Position numbers and translations under genes: made by a program. Of a stretch of DNA of 64,000 bases, positions 28,209-37,916 are shown piece after piece. The stretch lies in NCBI GenBank assembly GCA_013043685.1, contig JABDNT010000002.1, forward strand, positions 146,505 to 210,504, read 5' to 3'. Numbering within the stretch: position 1 is the stretch's first letter; each line of letters begins with the position of its first letter. The notes beneath the pieces were generated by a model. It made no database searches. It was not told where the DNA came from and saw nothing but the letters and a program-made list of their open reading frames with translations. This DNA is from Flavobacteriaceae bacterium. GTDB taxonomy: Bacteria > Bacteroidota > Bacteroidia > Flavobacteriales > Flavobacteriaceae.

Positions 28209-28685
28209 ATGTTTTCAGACAAAAAAGACAAAAAGAATATGGAACCAACAGCAAGCCAAAACAGAATTAATGAAGGAACTAAACTAAAAGGAGATATCCA
28301 GTCTAAAGGATTTTTCCGTATAGATGGTGTTATCGACGGAAACGTGAACACCCCGTCTAAAGTAGTCCTTGGAAAGACAGGTGTAATCACTGGAACCCTA
28401 ACCTGCGAAAATGCAGATATTGAAGGAACCTTCGACGGGAAACTTGATGTTACCGGAACGCTAACGCTTAAAGCAACAGCTCGTATTACAGGAGATGTTG
28501 TTGTAGGTAAATTGGCGGTCGAGCCTGGCGCAACCTTTAATGCGTCATGTGTAATGAAAGGTTCTGAGAAAGGTAAAGCTACTTCTGCCTCTGATAACGC
28601 TTCAGCAGAGACCAAAAAATCTCAAAACCACCCTTTTGACCGAACCCAAAGAATCCAAAAACCAAAAACGGAACAGCAGACTTAA
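28209..28685 (+). CDS. Bactofilin (polymer-forming cytoskeletal protein)
   Basis: 158 residues. The core (about 25-125) has the glycine-punctuated beta-helix pattern of bactofilins: GTKLKGDIQSKGFFRIDG, then repeated VxGxL/VxGDV units, flanked by unstructured polar ends. Bactofilins polymerise without nucleotide and often organise cell-wall enzymes or shape. The Ser/Thr/Lys-rich tail (about 125-158) overlaps the start of atpZ by 50 bp. Located 30 bp after sprE; SprE and the ATP synthase genes flank it, a gene order also remembered from other flavobacteria. Confidence 0.9.
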   Translation: MFSDKKDKKNMEPTASQNRINEGTKLKGDIQSKGFFRIDGVIDGNVNTPSKVVLGKTGVITGTLTCENADIEGTFDGKLDVTGTLTLKATARITGDVVVGKLAVEPGATFNASCVMKGSEKGKATSASDNASAETKKSQNHPFDRTQRIQKPKTEQQT

Positions 28686-28893
28686 CAGCTACGCCCGTTT
28701 CTCGGGAATAGCTTTTCAAATGATTGTCATTATTCTGCTGGGCACCTTAGGGGGCCTTAAACTGGATGAAATATATCCTAATGAATATTCCATCTTTACA
28801 ATCATTTGCAGCTTGCTGGCCGTTGGAATATCGATGTATTTCGTAATCAAACAGGTAACTGATTTTTCAAAAAAACAAGATAAAGATTCATGA
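28636..28893 (+). CDS. atpZ: AtpZ/AtpI family protein
   Basis: 85 residues: a basic N terminus, then two membrane helices (about 27-43 with GLKLDE at the helix end, and 53-72). The motif pair GIAFQM and GGLKLDE is typical of AtpZ/AtpI, accessory proteins of F-type ATP synthase thought to help c-ring assembly or Mg2+ uptake. The only suitable start is TTG 28636, inside the bactofilin gene; the first ATG is too late, within helix one. The stop overlaps the next start by four bases. Confidence 0.82.
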   Translation: MTEPKESKNQKRNSRLNSYARFSGIAFQMIVIILLGTLGGLKLDEIYPNEYSIFTIICSLLAVGISMYFVIKQVTDFSKKQDKDS

Positions 28894-29285
28894 AGCGTGA
28901 TCTTCCTTTCTTTCTAATTAAATTAATTGGTATTACTGCCCTTTTGTTCGGAATTCACTACTATGTTTTTACCGTTTTGTTTTCTGACATTGTCTTGTAT
29001 TTTCCTCTGTGGGTCATTTATTTATTCAATGCAGGACTGGTTTTACTGGTATTCCTTATTATTCGAATTCAAATGGCCAGGGGATACACGAAAACCTATA
29101 ATCTCTTCCTAATTCTTACCATATCCAAAATGGCTTTGGCGATTGTTTTTTTGCTTCCGTTATTTGCCGGAAAAGCAGAGAACGCTGTTGTCGATGTATC
29201 CAATTTTTTTATTCCCTATTTTCTCTTCCTGGTCTTCGAGATTTTTCAGCTGAATATTTTTTTCAAAAAGGAGGAAACAAACTAA
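28890..29285 (+). CDS. Small membrane protein of the ATP synthase operon (DUF6168-like)
   Basis: 131 residues with four predicted membrane helices, at about 7-30, 35-58, 70-90 and 103-124, and a charged KKEETN tail. Occupies the place between atpZ and atpB where other bacteria carry AtpI; Bacteroidota have a family here that I recall as DUF6168. Probably an assembly or ion-handling partner of the ATP synthase, by position only. ATGA overlap with atpZ shows translational coupling. Confidence 0.7.
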   Translation: MKRDLPFFLIKLIGITALLFGIHYYVFTVLFSDIVLYFPLWVIYLFNAGLVLLVFLIIRIQMARGYTKTYNLFLILTISKMALAIVFLLPLFAGKAENAVVDVSNFFIPYFLFLVFEIFQLNIFFKKEETN

Positions 29286-29293
29286 TTTATAAT

Positions 29294-29323
29294 TTGTCAA
29301 TTCATTTACTATTAGTACATTTG
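29294..29323 (+). promoter_or_regulatory. Promoter upstream of atpB (-33 TTG and -7 TACATTTG)
   Basis: TTG at 29294-29296, 19-nt spacer, then TACATTTG at 29316-29323, an exact TAnnTTTG with good spacing. Puts a transcription start near 29328, about 27 nt before the atpB TTG. Drives the structural genes separately from bactofilin-atpZ. Confidence 0.75.
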
Positions 29324-29354
29324 CACCGAATTTCAGAACCGCAAACGCACTACA

Positions 29355-30467
29355 TTGAAAACTACTAATTTTACTATTGTTAGAAGCCTGTTTATCGGGC
29401 TGTTTTTTATTCTGTCAGCTACCTCGGTTTTAGGAGCCTCCAGTACTTCTTCGAGTAAAGAGGAAGGGGAGGAAAAAGAGTTTGATGTAACTGAAATGAT
29501 CATGCACCACATTAAGGATTCGCATGATTTTCACATTTTAGACTGGAATGGCCACGCGGTGTCATTTCCGCTTCCTGTGATCTTATGGACGGACAATGGA
29601 TTGGTTTCTTTTATGTCAAGTGAATTCCACCATGATGATGCGGGGACTGTAGTGGTTGAAAAGAATGGGCAGAAATTCGTGAAATACCATGAAGAGATTT
29701 ATTACGCTTCAGAAACTGCAAATGCCGATGGAGCCTATATAATGTTGGAAGAGGGAGATCATCCTTCAAATGCACATCCAATCGATTTCTCCATCACCAA
29801 ACTAGTTTTTTCGATGTTCCTTTCTATCGTATTAATACTGCTGATATTTGGAGTTTCAGCCAGGAAATACGACAAGGTTGGTGTACCCAGAGGGATAGCC
29901 AAATTTACTGAACCGTTAGTGGTTTTCATTCGTGATGAAGTAGCTATTCCGAATATAGGTGAAAAGCACTATCACAAGTATATGCCATTCCTGCTAACGT
30001 TGTTTTTCTTTATATGGATCAACAACCTGATGGGGTTGATACCTTTCTTCCCCTTCAGTGCGAACTTAAGTGGAAATATAGCCTTCACCCTGGTATTGGC
30101 TTTCATCACATTCACTATTACAACGCTTAAAGGGAATAAAGACTATTGGAAACATATTTTCTGGATGCCCGGAGTTCCGGTTTTCCTGAAACCATTCCTC
30201 GCATTGATTGAATTTGCAGGAATATTTATAAAGCCCGTTTCCCTGATGATCCGATTGTTCGCGAACATCACAGCGGGACATATTATTGTATTAAGTCTGA
30301 TATCGCTGATCTTTATCTTCGGTACTGTCTGGATCTCACCGGTTTCGGTATTCTTTTCAGTATTCATTAGTGTGATCGAGGTATTAGTTGTTGCCATTCA
30401 GGCATATATATTTACCATGCTATCGGCCCTGTATATAGGTTCGGCCATGGAAGAACACGCACATTAA
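29355..30467 (+). CDS. atpB: F-type ATP synthase subunit a
   Basis: 370 residues, longer than the usual 240-270. A signal-like hydrophobic segment (about 10-28) and a hydrophilic, His- and Asp-rich periplasmic domain (30-145) precede the conserved core, as in other Bacteroidota. The core has five to six helices; the essential proton-channel arginine is Arg300 in VSLMIRLFANITAGH. Forms the stator half-channels with the c ring. TTG start; strong promoter immediately upstream. Confidence 0.95.
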   Translation: MKTTNFTIVRSLFIGLFFILSATSVLGASSTSSSKEEGEEKEFDVTEMIMHHIKDSHDFHILDWNGHAVSFPLPVILWTDNGLVSFMSSEFHHDDAGTVVVEKNGQKFVKYHEEIYYASETANADGAYIMLEEGDHPSNAHPIDFSITKLVFSMFLSIVLILLIFGVSARKYDKVGVPRGIAKFTEPLVVFIRDEVAIPNIGEKHYHKYMPFLLTLFFFIWINNLMGLIPFFPFSANLSGNIAFTLVLAFITFTITTLKGNKDYWKHIFWMPGVPVFLKPFLALIEFAGIFIKPVSLMIRLFANITAGHIIVLSLISLIFIFGTVWISPVSVFFSVFISVIEVLVVAIQAYIFTMLSALYIGSAMEEHAH

Positions 30468-30481
30468 TTAATCTTTAATAA

Positions 30482-30730
<249 letters not shown>

Positions 30731-30739
30731 AAAAAACTC

Positions 30740-30767
30740 GGCGCAACGGTTGGTTGCGCCGGTTTTT
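30740..30767 (+). terminator. Hairpin with T-tract between atpE and atpF
   Basis: Eight-base perfect stem GGCGCAAC / GTTGCGCC with a five-base loop (30740-30760), followed by TTTTT at 30763-30767. Strong intrinsic-terminator geometry inside the operon; probably partial, boosting atpE relative to downstream genes, or an RNA stabiliser. Confidence 0.75.
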
Positions 30768-30802
30768 GAATTTTAGTTAAAGATTATCAAAACAATAAAA
30801 AG

Positions 30803-31297
30803 ATGGATTTAGTAACTCCGGACATTGGTTTAATTTTTTGGACATTCATATCATTTGCTGTCTTATTTTTTCTTCTGAAAAAGTTCGCCTGGAAACCTAT
30901 AGTAGGTACCGTTAACGACAGAGAACAGTCGATACGTGAAGCATTGGCTTCCGCAGAGGACGCTAAAAAGGAAATGGAGAATCTTTCAGCCGACAACGAG
31001 CGCATTTTAAAAGAAGCCCGACTCGAGCGTGAGGCAATGCTAAGAGAAGCCCGAGAAATTAAGGCTAAGATGATTGCAGAAGCCGAGGACGATGCTAAAG
31101 CAAAGGCCGACAAACTCGTTGCAAATGCAAAGGAAGCTATCGAAATAGAAAAGAAAGCTGCGATTGCGGAGCTAAAGAGCCAGGTTGCTGTATTATCTGT
31201 TGATATTGCTGAAAAGGTAGTTCGTACCGAACTTTCAGATAAGGATAAGCAGCTGAAACTGGTCGAGAATATGTTAGACGACGCGACGCTAAACTAA
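30803..31297 (+). CDS. atpF: F-type ATP synthase subunit b
   Basis: 164 residues: short periplasmic N terminus, one membrane helix (about 9-26), then a long charged alpha-helical stalk rich in Ala, Glu, Lys and Arg that dimerises as the peripheral stator. The FAWKPI segment after the helix is conserved in b subunits. ATG at 30803, 36 bp after the T-tract of the atpE hairpin. Six bases before atpH. Confidence 0.95.
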   Translation: MDLVTPDIGLIFWTFISFAVLFFLLKKFAWKPIVGTVNDREQSIREALASAEDAKKEMENLSADNERILKEARLEREAMLREAREIKAKMIAEAEDDAKAKADKLVANAKEAIEIEKKAAIAELKSQVAVLSVDIAEKVVRTELSDKDKQLKLVENMLDDATLN

Positions 31298-31303
31298 GAA
31301 ATA

Positions 31304-31843
31304 ATGAAAGGAAGCAAAGCAGCAATCCGTTATGCGAAAGCACTATTACAGCAGGCTAAAGAAGTCAAAGCTGCTGACAAGGTATTTGCAGATATGCAGG
31401 CTGTAGCCCATACTTTAAAGGACAGCAAAGAGTTGAGATCTGTCTTGAAAAGCCCGGTTATAAAAGCTTCAGATAAGAAAGAAGCCTTATTAGAGATATT
31501 TAGTTCGGTATCGGAGGACACCAAAAATGTAATCGGTGTGCTGGTTGATAACCAAAGAGTGGCAATTCTGGGTGCAGTAGCAGACAGCTATGTGTATTTA
31601 TACAATGAAGCAAAAGGAGTAAAGGTTGCGAGTGTAACAACGGCAATTCCATTGTCTGCGGCTATCGAGTCACAGGTATTGGCAAAAGTAAAAGAGTTAA
31701 CAGGGAGTAATACTGTTACCCTTGAAAATACAATTGATGAGTCTATAATCGGAGGATTTATTCTTCGGGTGGGTGACCTTCAGTATAATTCAAGTATCGC
31801 GAATAATTTGAATAAACTTAAGAGAGAATTTACAGTAAATTAA
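31304..31843 (+). CDS. atpH: F-type ATP synthase subunit delta
   Basis: 179 residues, OSCP/delta family. N-terminal helical domain beginning KAAIRYAKALLQQA, and the C-terminal signature region with DESIIGGFILRVGDLQYNSSI near residues 146-166. Links the b-subunit stalk to the top of the alpha/beta head. ATG start six bases after atpF. A short inverted repeat lies between its stop and atpA. Confidence 0.95.
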   Translation: MKGSKAAIRYAKALLQQAKEVKAADKVFADMQAVAHTLKDSKELRSVLKSPVIKASDKKEALLEIFSSVSEDTKNVIGVLVDNQRVAILGAVADSYVYLYNEAKGVKVASVTTAIPLSAAIESQVLAKVKELTGSNTVTLENTIDESIIGGFILRVGDLQYNSSIANNLNKLKREFTVN

Positions 31844-31847
31844 AGAT

Positions 31848-31865
31848 CCGGCAGATTAGTGCCGG
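31848..31865 (+). other. Small hairpin between atpH and atpA
   Basis: Six-base perfect stem CCGGCA / TGCCGG with a six-base loop. No T-tract, so not a standard terminator; may affect RNA processing or stability between the two genes. Confidence 0.45.
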
Positions 31866-31882
31866 TCTAAAACTTTTATAAA

Positions 31883-33460
31883 ATGGCAGAAGTAAAACCA
31901 GCTGAAGTTTCAGCGATTTTAAAGAAACAACTTTCAGGTTTTGAAGCAACCGCTTCATTGGATGAAGTAGGAACAGTTCTTACCATTGGGGATGGTATCG
32001 CCCGAGTTTACGGACTATCGAATGCCCAGTACGGGGAATTGGTTGAGTTTGAAAATGGTTTAGAAGGAATTGTACTAAACCTGGAGGAGGACAACGTTGG
32101 GGTCGTATTATTAGGGCCATATACAGAGATCAAAGAAGGTGCTACCGTAAAACGTACACAGCGAATTGCCTCTATCAATGTTGGTGAAGGTATCGTGGGG
32201 AGAGTGGTGAATACTCTGGGTGAACCTATCGACGGGAAAGGACCTATCTCCGGCGAGACATTCGAAATGCCATTAGAGCGTAAAGCGCCCGGTGTAATTT
32301 ATCGTCAGCCTGTAAATGAACCACTTCAAACAGGAATTAAGTCGGTAGATGCCATGATCCCGATTGGGAGAGGGCAACGTGAACTTGTTATTGGCGACCG
32401 TCAGACGGGTAAAACTACGGTGTGTATCGATACAATCATCAACCAGAAAGAATTCTACGATGCCGGTGAACCTGTTTACTGTATCTACGTAGCGGTTGGC
32501 CAGAAAGCATCTACGGTAGCTAACATTGCAAGAGTATTAGAAGAAAAAGGTGCACTTGCATATACTACTATTGTAGCAGCAAATGCCTCAGATCCTGCGC
32601 CAATGCAGGTTTATGCTCCTTTTGCCGGTGCTGCGATCGGTGAATACTTCCGTGATACGGGAAGACCAGCGCTTATTATTTATGATGACCTGTCTAAACA
32701 AGCGGTAGCATATCGTGAGGTATCTCTGTTACTTCGTCGTCCACCGGGACGTGAAGCATACCCCGGAGATGTTTTCTACCTTCACTCAAGATTATTGGAG
32801 CGTGCCGCCAAAGTGATTGATGACGATTCCATTGCTAAGAACATGAACGACCTTCCGGAACCGTTGAAAGGTAAAGTAAAAGGAGGAGGTTCATTAACAG
32901 CACTACCGATTATCGAAACTCAGGCGGGTGACGTATCTGCCTACATCCCTACCAACGTAATTTCGATTACCGACGGACAGATTTTCCTGGAATCTGACTT
33001 ATTCAACTCCGGGGTACGTCCTGCGATTAATGTAGGGATCTCAGTATCACGTGTAGGAGGTAATGCACAGATTAAGTCGATGAAGAAAGTTGCAGGTACA
33101 TTGAAACTGGATCAGGCGCAATTCCGTGAATTGGAAGCCTTTGCGAAGTTCGGTAGTGACCTTGACGCGGCAACCATGAACGTAATTGAAAAAGGTAAGC
33201 GAAACGTGGAGATCCTGAAACAGGCTCAGAACGACCCGTTTACCGTAGAAGACCAGGTAGCAATTATCTATGCAGGATCTAAGAACCTGTTGCGTAATGT
33301 GCCGGTTAACAAAGTAAAAGAATTCGAAAGAGATTATCTCGAGTTGCTTAATGCAAAGCACAGAGAGGCATTAGACGTATTGAAACAAGGTAAATTAACC
33401 GATGATGTTATTGATACCCTTTCAACGGTGGCTAAGGATCTTTCGGCGAGGTATAACTAA
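31883..33460 (+). CDS. atpA: F-type ATP synthase subunit alpha
   Basis: 525 residues. Walker A GDRQTGKT at 171-178, the preceding [17 protein letters not shown] stretch, and the signature [18 protein letters not shown]. Non-catalytic nucleotide-binding subunit of the F1 head, paired with beta. The beta and epsilon genes (atpD, atpC) are absent from this operon, as is usual in Bacteroidota, and must lie elsewhere. ATG start; 27 bp before atpG. Confidence 0.98.
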   Translation: MAEVKPAEVSAILKKQLSGFEATASLDEVGTVLTIGDGIARVYGLSNAQYGELVEFENGLEGIVLNLEEDNVGVVLLGPYTEIKEGATVKRTQRIASINVGEGIVGRVVNTLGEPIDGKGPISGETFEMPLERKAPGVIYRQPVNEPLQTGIKSVDAMIPIGRGQRELVIGDRQTGKTTVCIDTIINQKEFYDAGEPVYCIYVAVGQKASTVANIARVLEEKGALAYTTIVAANASDPAPMQVYAPFAGAAIGEYFRDTGRPALIIYDDLSKQAVAYREVSLLLRRPPGREAYPGDVFYLHSRLLERAAKVIDDDSIAKNMNDLPEPLKGKVKGGGSLTALPIIETQAGDVSAYIPTNVISITDGQIFLESDLFNSGVRPAINVGISVSRVGGNAQIKSMKKVAGTLKLDQAQFRELEAFAKFGSDLDAATMNVIEKGKRNVEILKQAQNDPFTVEDQVAIIYAGSKNLLRNVPVNKVKEFERDYLELLNAKHREALDVLKQGKLTDDVIDTLSTVAKDLSARYN

Positions 33461-33487
33461 TAAGAATTCGTAAACAATAGCTAAAGG

Positions 33488-34357
33488 ATGGCGAATCTTA
33501 AGGAAATAAGAAATAGAATCAGCTCGGTGGGATCAACAATGCAGATCACCAGTGCCATGAAAATGGTTTCTGCTGCTAAGTTGAAGAAAGCCCAGGATGC
33601 TATTACCGCAATGCGGCCTTATGCTAATAAACTTACCGAATTACTTCAAAATCTTAGTGCAACACTGGATGCCGATAGTGGTGGTAAGTTTGCAAATCAT
33701 CGAGATGTGAAAAAGGTGTTGATTGTGGCCATAACTTCAAATCGCGGTTTAGCCGGGGCATTTAACAGTAATATTGTAAAGGAAGCGAGACGAACTGCTG
33801 AAGAGGACTTTGCAGGGAAGCAGGTGGATTTTGTAACAATCGGTAAAAAGGGTAATGATATCATTAGCAAGAGTGAAACAGTTATTGAGAATAACAATGC
33901 TATTTTTGATGATCTTACTTTCGATAATGTTGCTGCCATCGCTGAGTTTTTAATGGATCAATATGCCGAAGCGAAATACGACAAGATCGTATTGATATAT
34001 AATAAATTCAAGAATGCTGCTACCCAAATCGTTATGAATGAGCAATTCTTGCCTATTCTTCCTCCTGATTCAGATGGCGCGGATAGTAAGGGAGTAGCCG
34101 ATTATATTTTTGAACCAAATAAAGAGAAGATCGTCGAGGAATTAATTCCGAAGAGTTTAAAGACACAATTGTTCAAAGCAATCCGTGATAGTGTTGCGAG
34201 TGAGCATGGAGCGCGTATGACTGCCATGCATAAAGCAACAGATAATGCCTCCGAACTTAAGGATGATCTTACACTTGAGTATAACAAAGCACGTCAGGCT
34301 GCAATTACCGGGGAGATCCTGGAAATTGTGGGAGGAGCAGAGGCGCTTGCCGGATAA
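33488..34357 (+). CDS. atpG: F-type ATP synthase subunit gamma
   Basis: 289 residues, the rotating central shaft. N-terminal helix ANLKEIRNRISSVGSTMQIT and the C-terminal helix KATDNASELKDDLTLEYNKARQAAITGEILEIVGGA are the two strands of the coiled coil that enters the alpha/beta ring; the Rossmann-like middle domain lies between. ATG start at 33488. Last gene of the operon, closed by a strong terminator. Confidence 0.97.
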   Translation: MANLKEIRNRISSVGSTMQITSAMKMVSAAKLKKAQDAITAMRPYANKLTELLQNLSATLDADSGGKFANHRDVKKVLIVAITSNRGLAGAFNSNIVKEARRTAEEDFAGKQVDFVTIGKKGNDIISKSETVIENNNAIFDDLTFDNVAAIAEFLMDQYAEAKYDKIVLIYNKFKNAATQIVMNEQFLPILPPDSDGADSKGVADYIFEPNKEKIVEELIPKSLKTQLFKAIRDSVASEHGARMTAMHKATDNASELKDDLTLEYNKARQAAITGEILEIVGGAEALAG

Positions 34358-34380
34358 AAGATACAATAGATAAACTATTA

Positions 34381-34410
34381 AAGCCTTCCGCGATTACGGA
34401 AGGCTTTTTT
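34381..34410 (+). terminator. Intrinsic terminator after atpG
   Basis: Ten-base perfect stem (34381-34390 with 34397-34406; AAGCCTTCCG / CGGAAGGCTT), six-base loop, T-tract running to 34410. Ends the ATP synthase transcript. Confidence 0.9.
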
Positions 34411-34446
34411 GTACCTTTATGGCAAGGCTTTTGATTTTCAATCCTT

Positions 34447-34968
34447 ATGAAAACACACAAAAATTTGGCAGGCACCATTAGCTTGGCTATGATAATTATA
34501 CTCTTTGCCCAATGTGGTGGTGGAAAAACAGAAAACGGAAAACCACAATTGGATCAAAATCCGCCATTTAAAATACTCGATGCATATTACCAGGATTGGG
34601 TAGCCGGTATTCCTGAAGGTGGCTCAGGAACAAATATTTATATCTCTTTGGGAGATATTTCAGAAGACGTTGTTATAGACAAGATATATTTCAGAAAAAT
34701 GATTAGTGATGCTAAATTGTCGCCACAAACAAAAAATCAATATATAGGCTATTTCAGAAAAGACCAGCGCCAGGATATCATTATGGATATTGACCCTGTA
34801 AAAGAAGCTCAAAACATCCCCAGAGAGCCATTTCCATTCGAATTGAAGGACGATGAAGCGGTAATCGCTTATAGGCACGAAAATGAAATGAAATACACCA
34901 GGGTGTCCGATCTAAGAATGGAAGAACTCCTTGCCTATCCTTCTACAAAACCTAAAGACGATAATTAG
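34447..34968 (+). CDS. Lipoprotein of unknown function
   Basis: 173 residues. Signal peptide with lipobox LFAQC (Cys23) followed by GGGK, a flexible linker common in exported Bacteroidota lipoproteins. The rest is soluble, with a tyrosine-rich beta-strand-like region (IYISLGDISEDVVIDKIYF) and an acidic C terminus; no family recognised. The gene sits between the ATP synthase terminator and the envelope cluster beginning at 34980, with only 11 bp to the flippase gene, so it may be the first gene of that transcript. Confidence 0.75.
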   Translation: MKTHKNLAGTISLAMIIILFAQCGGGKTENGKPQLDQNPPFKILDAYYQDWVAGIPEGGSGTNIYISLGDISEDVVIDKIYFRKMISDAKLSPQTKNQYIGYFRKDQRQDIIMDIDPVKEAQNIPREPFPFELKDDEAVIAYRHENEMKYTRVSDLRMEELLAYPSTKPKDDN

Positions 34969-34979
34969 CCCCTCATGCT

Positions 34980-36440
34980 TTGAGCATATTCAAGAAACTC
35001 TTTAAGCAAACTTTTATCTATGGTCTCGCAACCGTCCTCCCTCGGGCGCTGGGAATCGTATTGGTCCCATTGTACGTTTCTGTCCTTGGGAAAGAGCAAT
35101 ACGGGGTGTACGCAACACTGATGGCGTTTCTCATACTAGGAAATGTACTGCTCTCTTATGGGATGGAAACAGCTTTTTTCCGTTTTATCAATAAACATGA
35201 GGACCAGAAGAAATTAGTTCAGTCCACGGCATTGACTTCGGTAGCCTTAAGTACTTTACTCTTCCTGTCAATTACATTGTTTTTCAACACCAGCCTGGCT
35301 GAATTCCTGGATTTTAGAAAGGAGTTTGTTACCCATGGCCTCATCATACTTGCTTTAGACGCTCTGGCGGTTTTGCCTTTCGCATGGTTTCGCGCGAACG
35401 AAAAACCTATGCGCTATGCGGTGATCAAAATATTCAATGTACTTATCAACCTGAGCCTCAATTTATTCTTCTTCCTGGTACTTCCATCCTGGGCAAGGAA
35501 TGATCCGGGCTCCTTCTGGGATGCAATTCTACTAACCGATACGCGGGTTGCGTATGTCTTTATCGCCAACCTGATTGCCAGCGCTATTACTTTGATTATC
35601 GTCTCGCCCTTGTATGTTCGAATTGGCTTTAGATTTAGCAGTGCGATCTGGAAAGGTATGCTGCGTTATGCGTTGCCGGTGCTTATAGCGGGAATTGCAT
35701 TCTCCATTAATGAAGCCTTCGATAAGATATTGCTTAGATATCTGCTTCCTTCCGATATCGCCGAAGCAGAAGTGGGTGTTTATGCTGCCTGCTATAAATT
35801 AGGGGTATTTATGACCCTGTTCGCGACAGCTTTCAGGCTGGGGATAGAGCCCTTCTTTTTCAATCATGCCAAGAGTGAGAATGCTAAAGAGACTTACGCT
35901 ACTATAACCAAGTATTTTACCATCTTCGGAAGTGGGATTTTACTTTTTGTGATCGTTTATATAGATCTGTTCAAGCGTATTTTAATCCCTGATCCGAAAT
36001 TCTGGGAGGCGTTGGTAATAGTTCCCGTAATATTACTTGCCAATCTATGCCTCGGGATCTATCACAACTTGTCGGTATGGTATAAAGTCACAGACCGAAC
36101 CCGTTACGGGGCCGTAATTTCGGTAATTGGAGCGCTTATAACACTTTCCCTCAACCTGGCTTTGATCCCGATTATAAGTTATAAAGGATCGGCTATTGCA
36201 ACCCTTGCTGCCTATGGCAGTATGATGGTAATCTCGTATATCCTCGGACAGCGAAACTATGCTGTACCTTATGATCTTAAAAAAATTGGGGGATATCTAA
36301 TGCTGTCAGTTGGAATGTCCGTGCTGTCTTTTTATGTTTTCGAGGGTAATTTAATCATTGGTACAGCATTATTATTGGTATTTTTGCTGTGGATAATTAT
36401 TGCTGAAAAGACTCAGCTAATGAGATTACTAAAAAGATGA
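34980..36440 (+). CDS. Lipopolysaccharide/polysaccharide flippase (MOP superfamily)
   Basis: 486 residues, about fourteen membrane helices. The N terminus [25 protein letters not shown] followed by [14 protein letters not shown] is the polysaccharide-synthesis flippase signature. Likely moves a lipid-linked sugar across the inner membrane; differs clearly from the flippase at 5260-6567. TTG start at 34980, ATGA overlap with dut. Its location beside dut, a sugar nucleotidyltransferase and envelope lipoproteins, away from the sulfated polymer locus, suggests a conserved housekeeping glycan. Confidence 0.88.
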   Translation: MSIFKKLFKQTFIYGLATVLPRALGIVLVPLYVSVLGKEQYGVYATLMAFLILGNVLLSYGMETAFFRFINKHEDQKKLVQSTALTSVALSTLLFLSITLFFNTSLAEFLDFRKEFVTHGLIILALDALAVLPFAWFRANEKPMRYAVIKIFNVLINLSLNLFFFLVLPSWARNDPGSFWDAILLTDTRVAYVFIANLIASAITLIIVSPLYVRIGFRFSSAIWKGMLRYALPVLIAGIAFSINEAFDKILLRYLLPSDIAEAEVGVYAACYKLGVFMTLFATAFRLGIEPFFFNHAKSENAKETYATITKYFTIFGSGILLFVIVYIDLFKRILIPDPKFWEALVIVPVILLANLCLGIYHNLSVWYKVTDRTRYGAVISVIGALITLSLNLALIPIISYKGSAIATLAAYGSMMVISYILGQRNYAVPYDLKKIGGYLMLSVGMSVLSFYVFEGNLIIGTALLLVFLLWIIIAEKTQLMRLLKR

Positions 36441-36871
36441 AGGTTAAAATTGTAAATAAGTCGGAACATCCCCTACCACACTACGAAACCATATACTCCG
36501 CTGGCATGGATCTGCGGGCGAATGTTCCCGAGCCATCCACCTTACAACCCCTTGAACGAGCTATAGTGAAGACAGGTTTATTCATCGAGCTTCCCATTGG
36601 ATACGAAGCTCAGGTACGCCCGCGAAGTGGCCTTGCCGCTAAGCATGGAATCACGGTTTTAAATTCACCGGGGACCATTGATGCCGACTACCGCGGGGAA
36701 ATAGGAGTTATACTTGTTAATCTATCCAAGGAGCCTTTCACAATAGAAAATGGTGAGCGCATCGCGCAATTAGTCATTGCCAGGCATGAACGGGCAATTT
36801 GGGAAGAGGTAGAGGAATTATCGGAGACCGATCGTGGTGCTGGTGGTTTTGGAAGTACCGGAGTACAATAG
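36437..36871 (+). CDS. dut: dUTP diphosphatase
   Basis: 144 residues, trimeric dUTPase. All five motifs are visible: AGMDLRA (1), RPRSGLA (2), [12 protein letters not shown] with the catalytic Asp (3), GERIAQLV (4) and the C-terminal [12 protein letters not shown] (5) that closes over the substrate. Hydrolyses dUTP to dUMP and pyrophosphate, keeping uracil out of DNA. Translationally coupled to the flippase, a gene order that has no clear functional logic but is recalled from other Bacteroidota. Confidence 0.97.
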   Translation: MKVKIVNKSEHPLPHYETIYSAGMDLRANVPEPSTLQPLERAIVKTGLFIELPIGYEAQVRPRSGLAAKHGITVLNSPGTIDADYRGEIGVILVNLSKEPFTIENGERIAQLVIARHERAIWEEVEELSETDRGAGGFGSTGVQ

Positions 36872-36899
36872 AAATGAATTTTTACACTGAACATATTAT

Positions 36900-37916
36900 A
36901 TGAAAATAATAGTCCCAATGGCTGGACGCGGATCGCGTCTTCGCCCACACACCTTAACTGTTCCAAAACCACTTATTCCGGTTGCCGGGAAACCTATTGT
37001 ACATCAACTGGTAACCGATATTGCCGGGATCCTAAAAGAGGACATCGAAGAGATAGCATTTATCCTGGGTGATCCCGCTTTTTTCGGAGATGATGTTGTG
37101 GAAAGCCTGAATGCGCTGGCCGGCGAATTGGGGGCAAGATGCAGTATATACAGGCAGTTAGTACCAAAAGGAACAGGCCATGCCATTATGTGTGCCGAAC
37201 CATCGCTCTCGGGACCTGCCGTAATTGCTTATGCCGACACCCTGATCAGGGCCGATTTCGATCTTGATAAGGATGCTGACAGTGTGATATGGACTAAAAA
37301 AGTAGCCAATCCTGAAGCTTATGGCGTAGTGAAGCTCAATGAACTGAATGAGATCGTAGAGCTGGTAGAAAAACCCTCAGAATTTGTTAGTGATCAGGCG
37401 GTCATAGGAATTTACTATTTCAGAGATGTCGCCGTTTTAAAAAATGAACTTCAATATGTGTTGGACAATAACATCGTTCATGGCGGTGAATACCAAATAA
37501 ACGATGGTATCCTGCGTATGATAAAGGCTGGTAAGATATTTAAAACCGGAACGGTAAGCGAATGGATGGACTGTGGAAATAAGGAAGTGACCCTAGAAAC
37601 CAATGCCAAAATGCTTGGGTTCCTGGCCGAAAGTAATACCCAACTCATTTCAGAAAAGATCAGCCTGGACAATTCCATAATTATTGAGCCTTGCTTTATA
37701 GGGGATGGCGTAGTACTAAAGAATGCAACCGTAGGACCATATGTTTCTGTGGGACAAGGCACAATAATTGAGGATAGTATCGTTAAGAATAGTATAATTC
37801 AGACAGAAGCAGTTATAAAAAATGCTACTTTAGACAACGCGATGATTGGCAATTATGCCACCTTCGATGGAAATTTTACCAACCTTAGTATTGGAGACTA
37901 TTCAGAATTGAAATGA
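36900..37916 (+). CDS. Sugar-phosphate nucleotidyltransferase with left-handed beta-helix domain
   Basis: 338 residues. N-terminal nucleotidyl transferase domain with PMAGRGSRLRPHTLTVPKPLIPVAGKP split by the family signature (residues 5-32), YADTLI metal site near 106, and EKPS around 160; the C-terminal third has hexapeptide-like repeats (IEPCFIGDGVVLKNATVGPYVSVGQG) of a left-handed beta helix. Resembles glucose-1-phosphate thymidylyl/uridylyl or mannose-1-phosphate guanylyl enzymes; the exact nucleotide and sugar are not clear. No acyl/acetyltransferase active-site evidence beyond the repeat fold. The stop overlaps the TPR gene as ATGA. Confidence 0.88.
   Translation: MKIIVPMAGRGSRLRPHTLTVPKPLIPVAGKPIVHQLVTDIAGILKEDIEEIAFILGDPAFFGDDVVESLNALAGELGARCSIYRQLVPKGTGHAIMCAEPSLSGPAVIAYADTLIRADFDLDKDADSVIWTKKVANPEAYGVVKLNELNEIVELVEKPSEFVSDQAVIGIYYFRDVAVLKNELQYVLDNNIVHGGEYQINDGILRMIKAGKIFKTGTVSEWMDCGNKEVTLETNAKMLGFLAESNTQLISEKISLDNSIIIEPCFIGDGVVLKNATVGPYVSVGQGTIIEDSIVKNSIIQTEAVIKNATLDNAMIGNYATFDGNFTNLSIGDYSELK

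Noticed and set aside
31848..31865. Terminator between atpH and atpA
   Set aside because: Stem without a T-tract and inside an operon whose genes should be co-expressed; kept only as a small hairpin.
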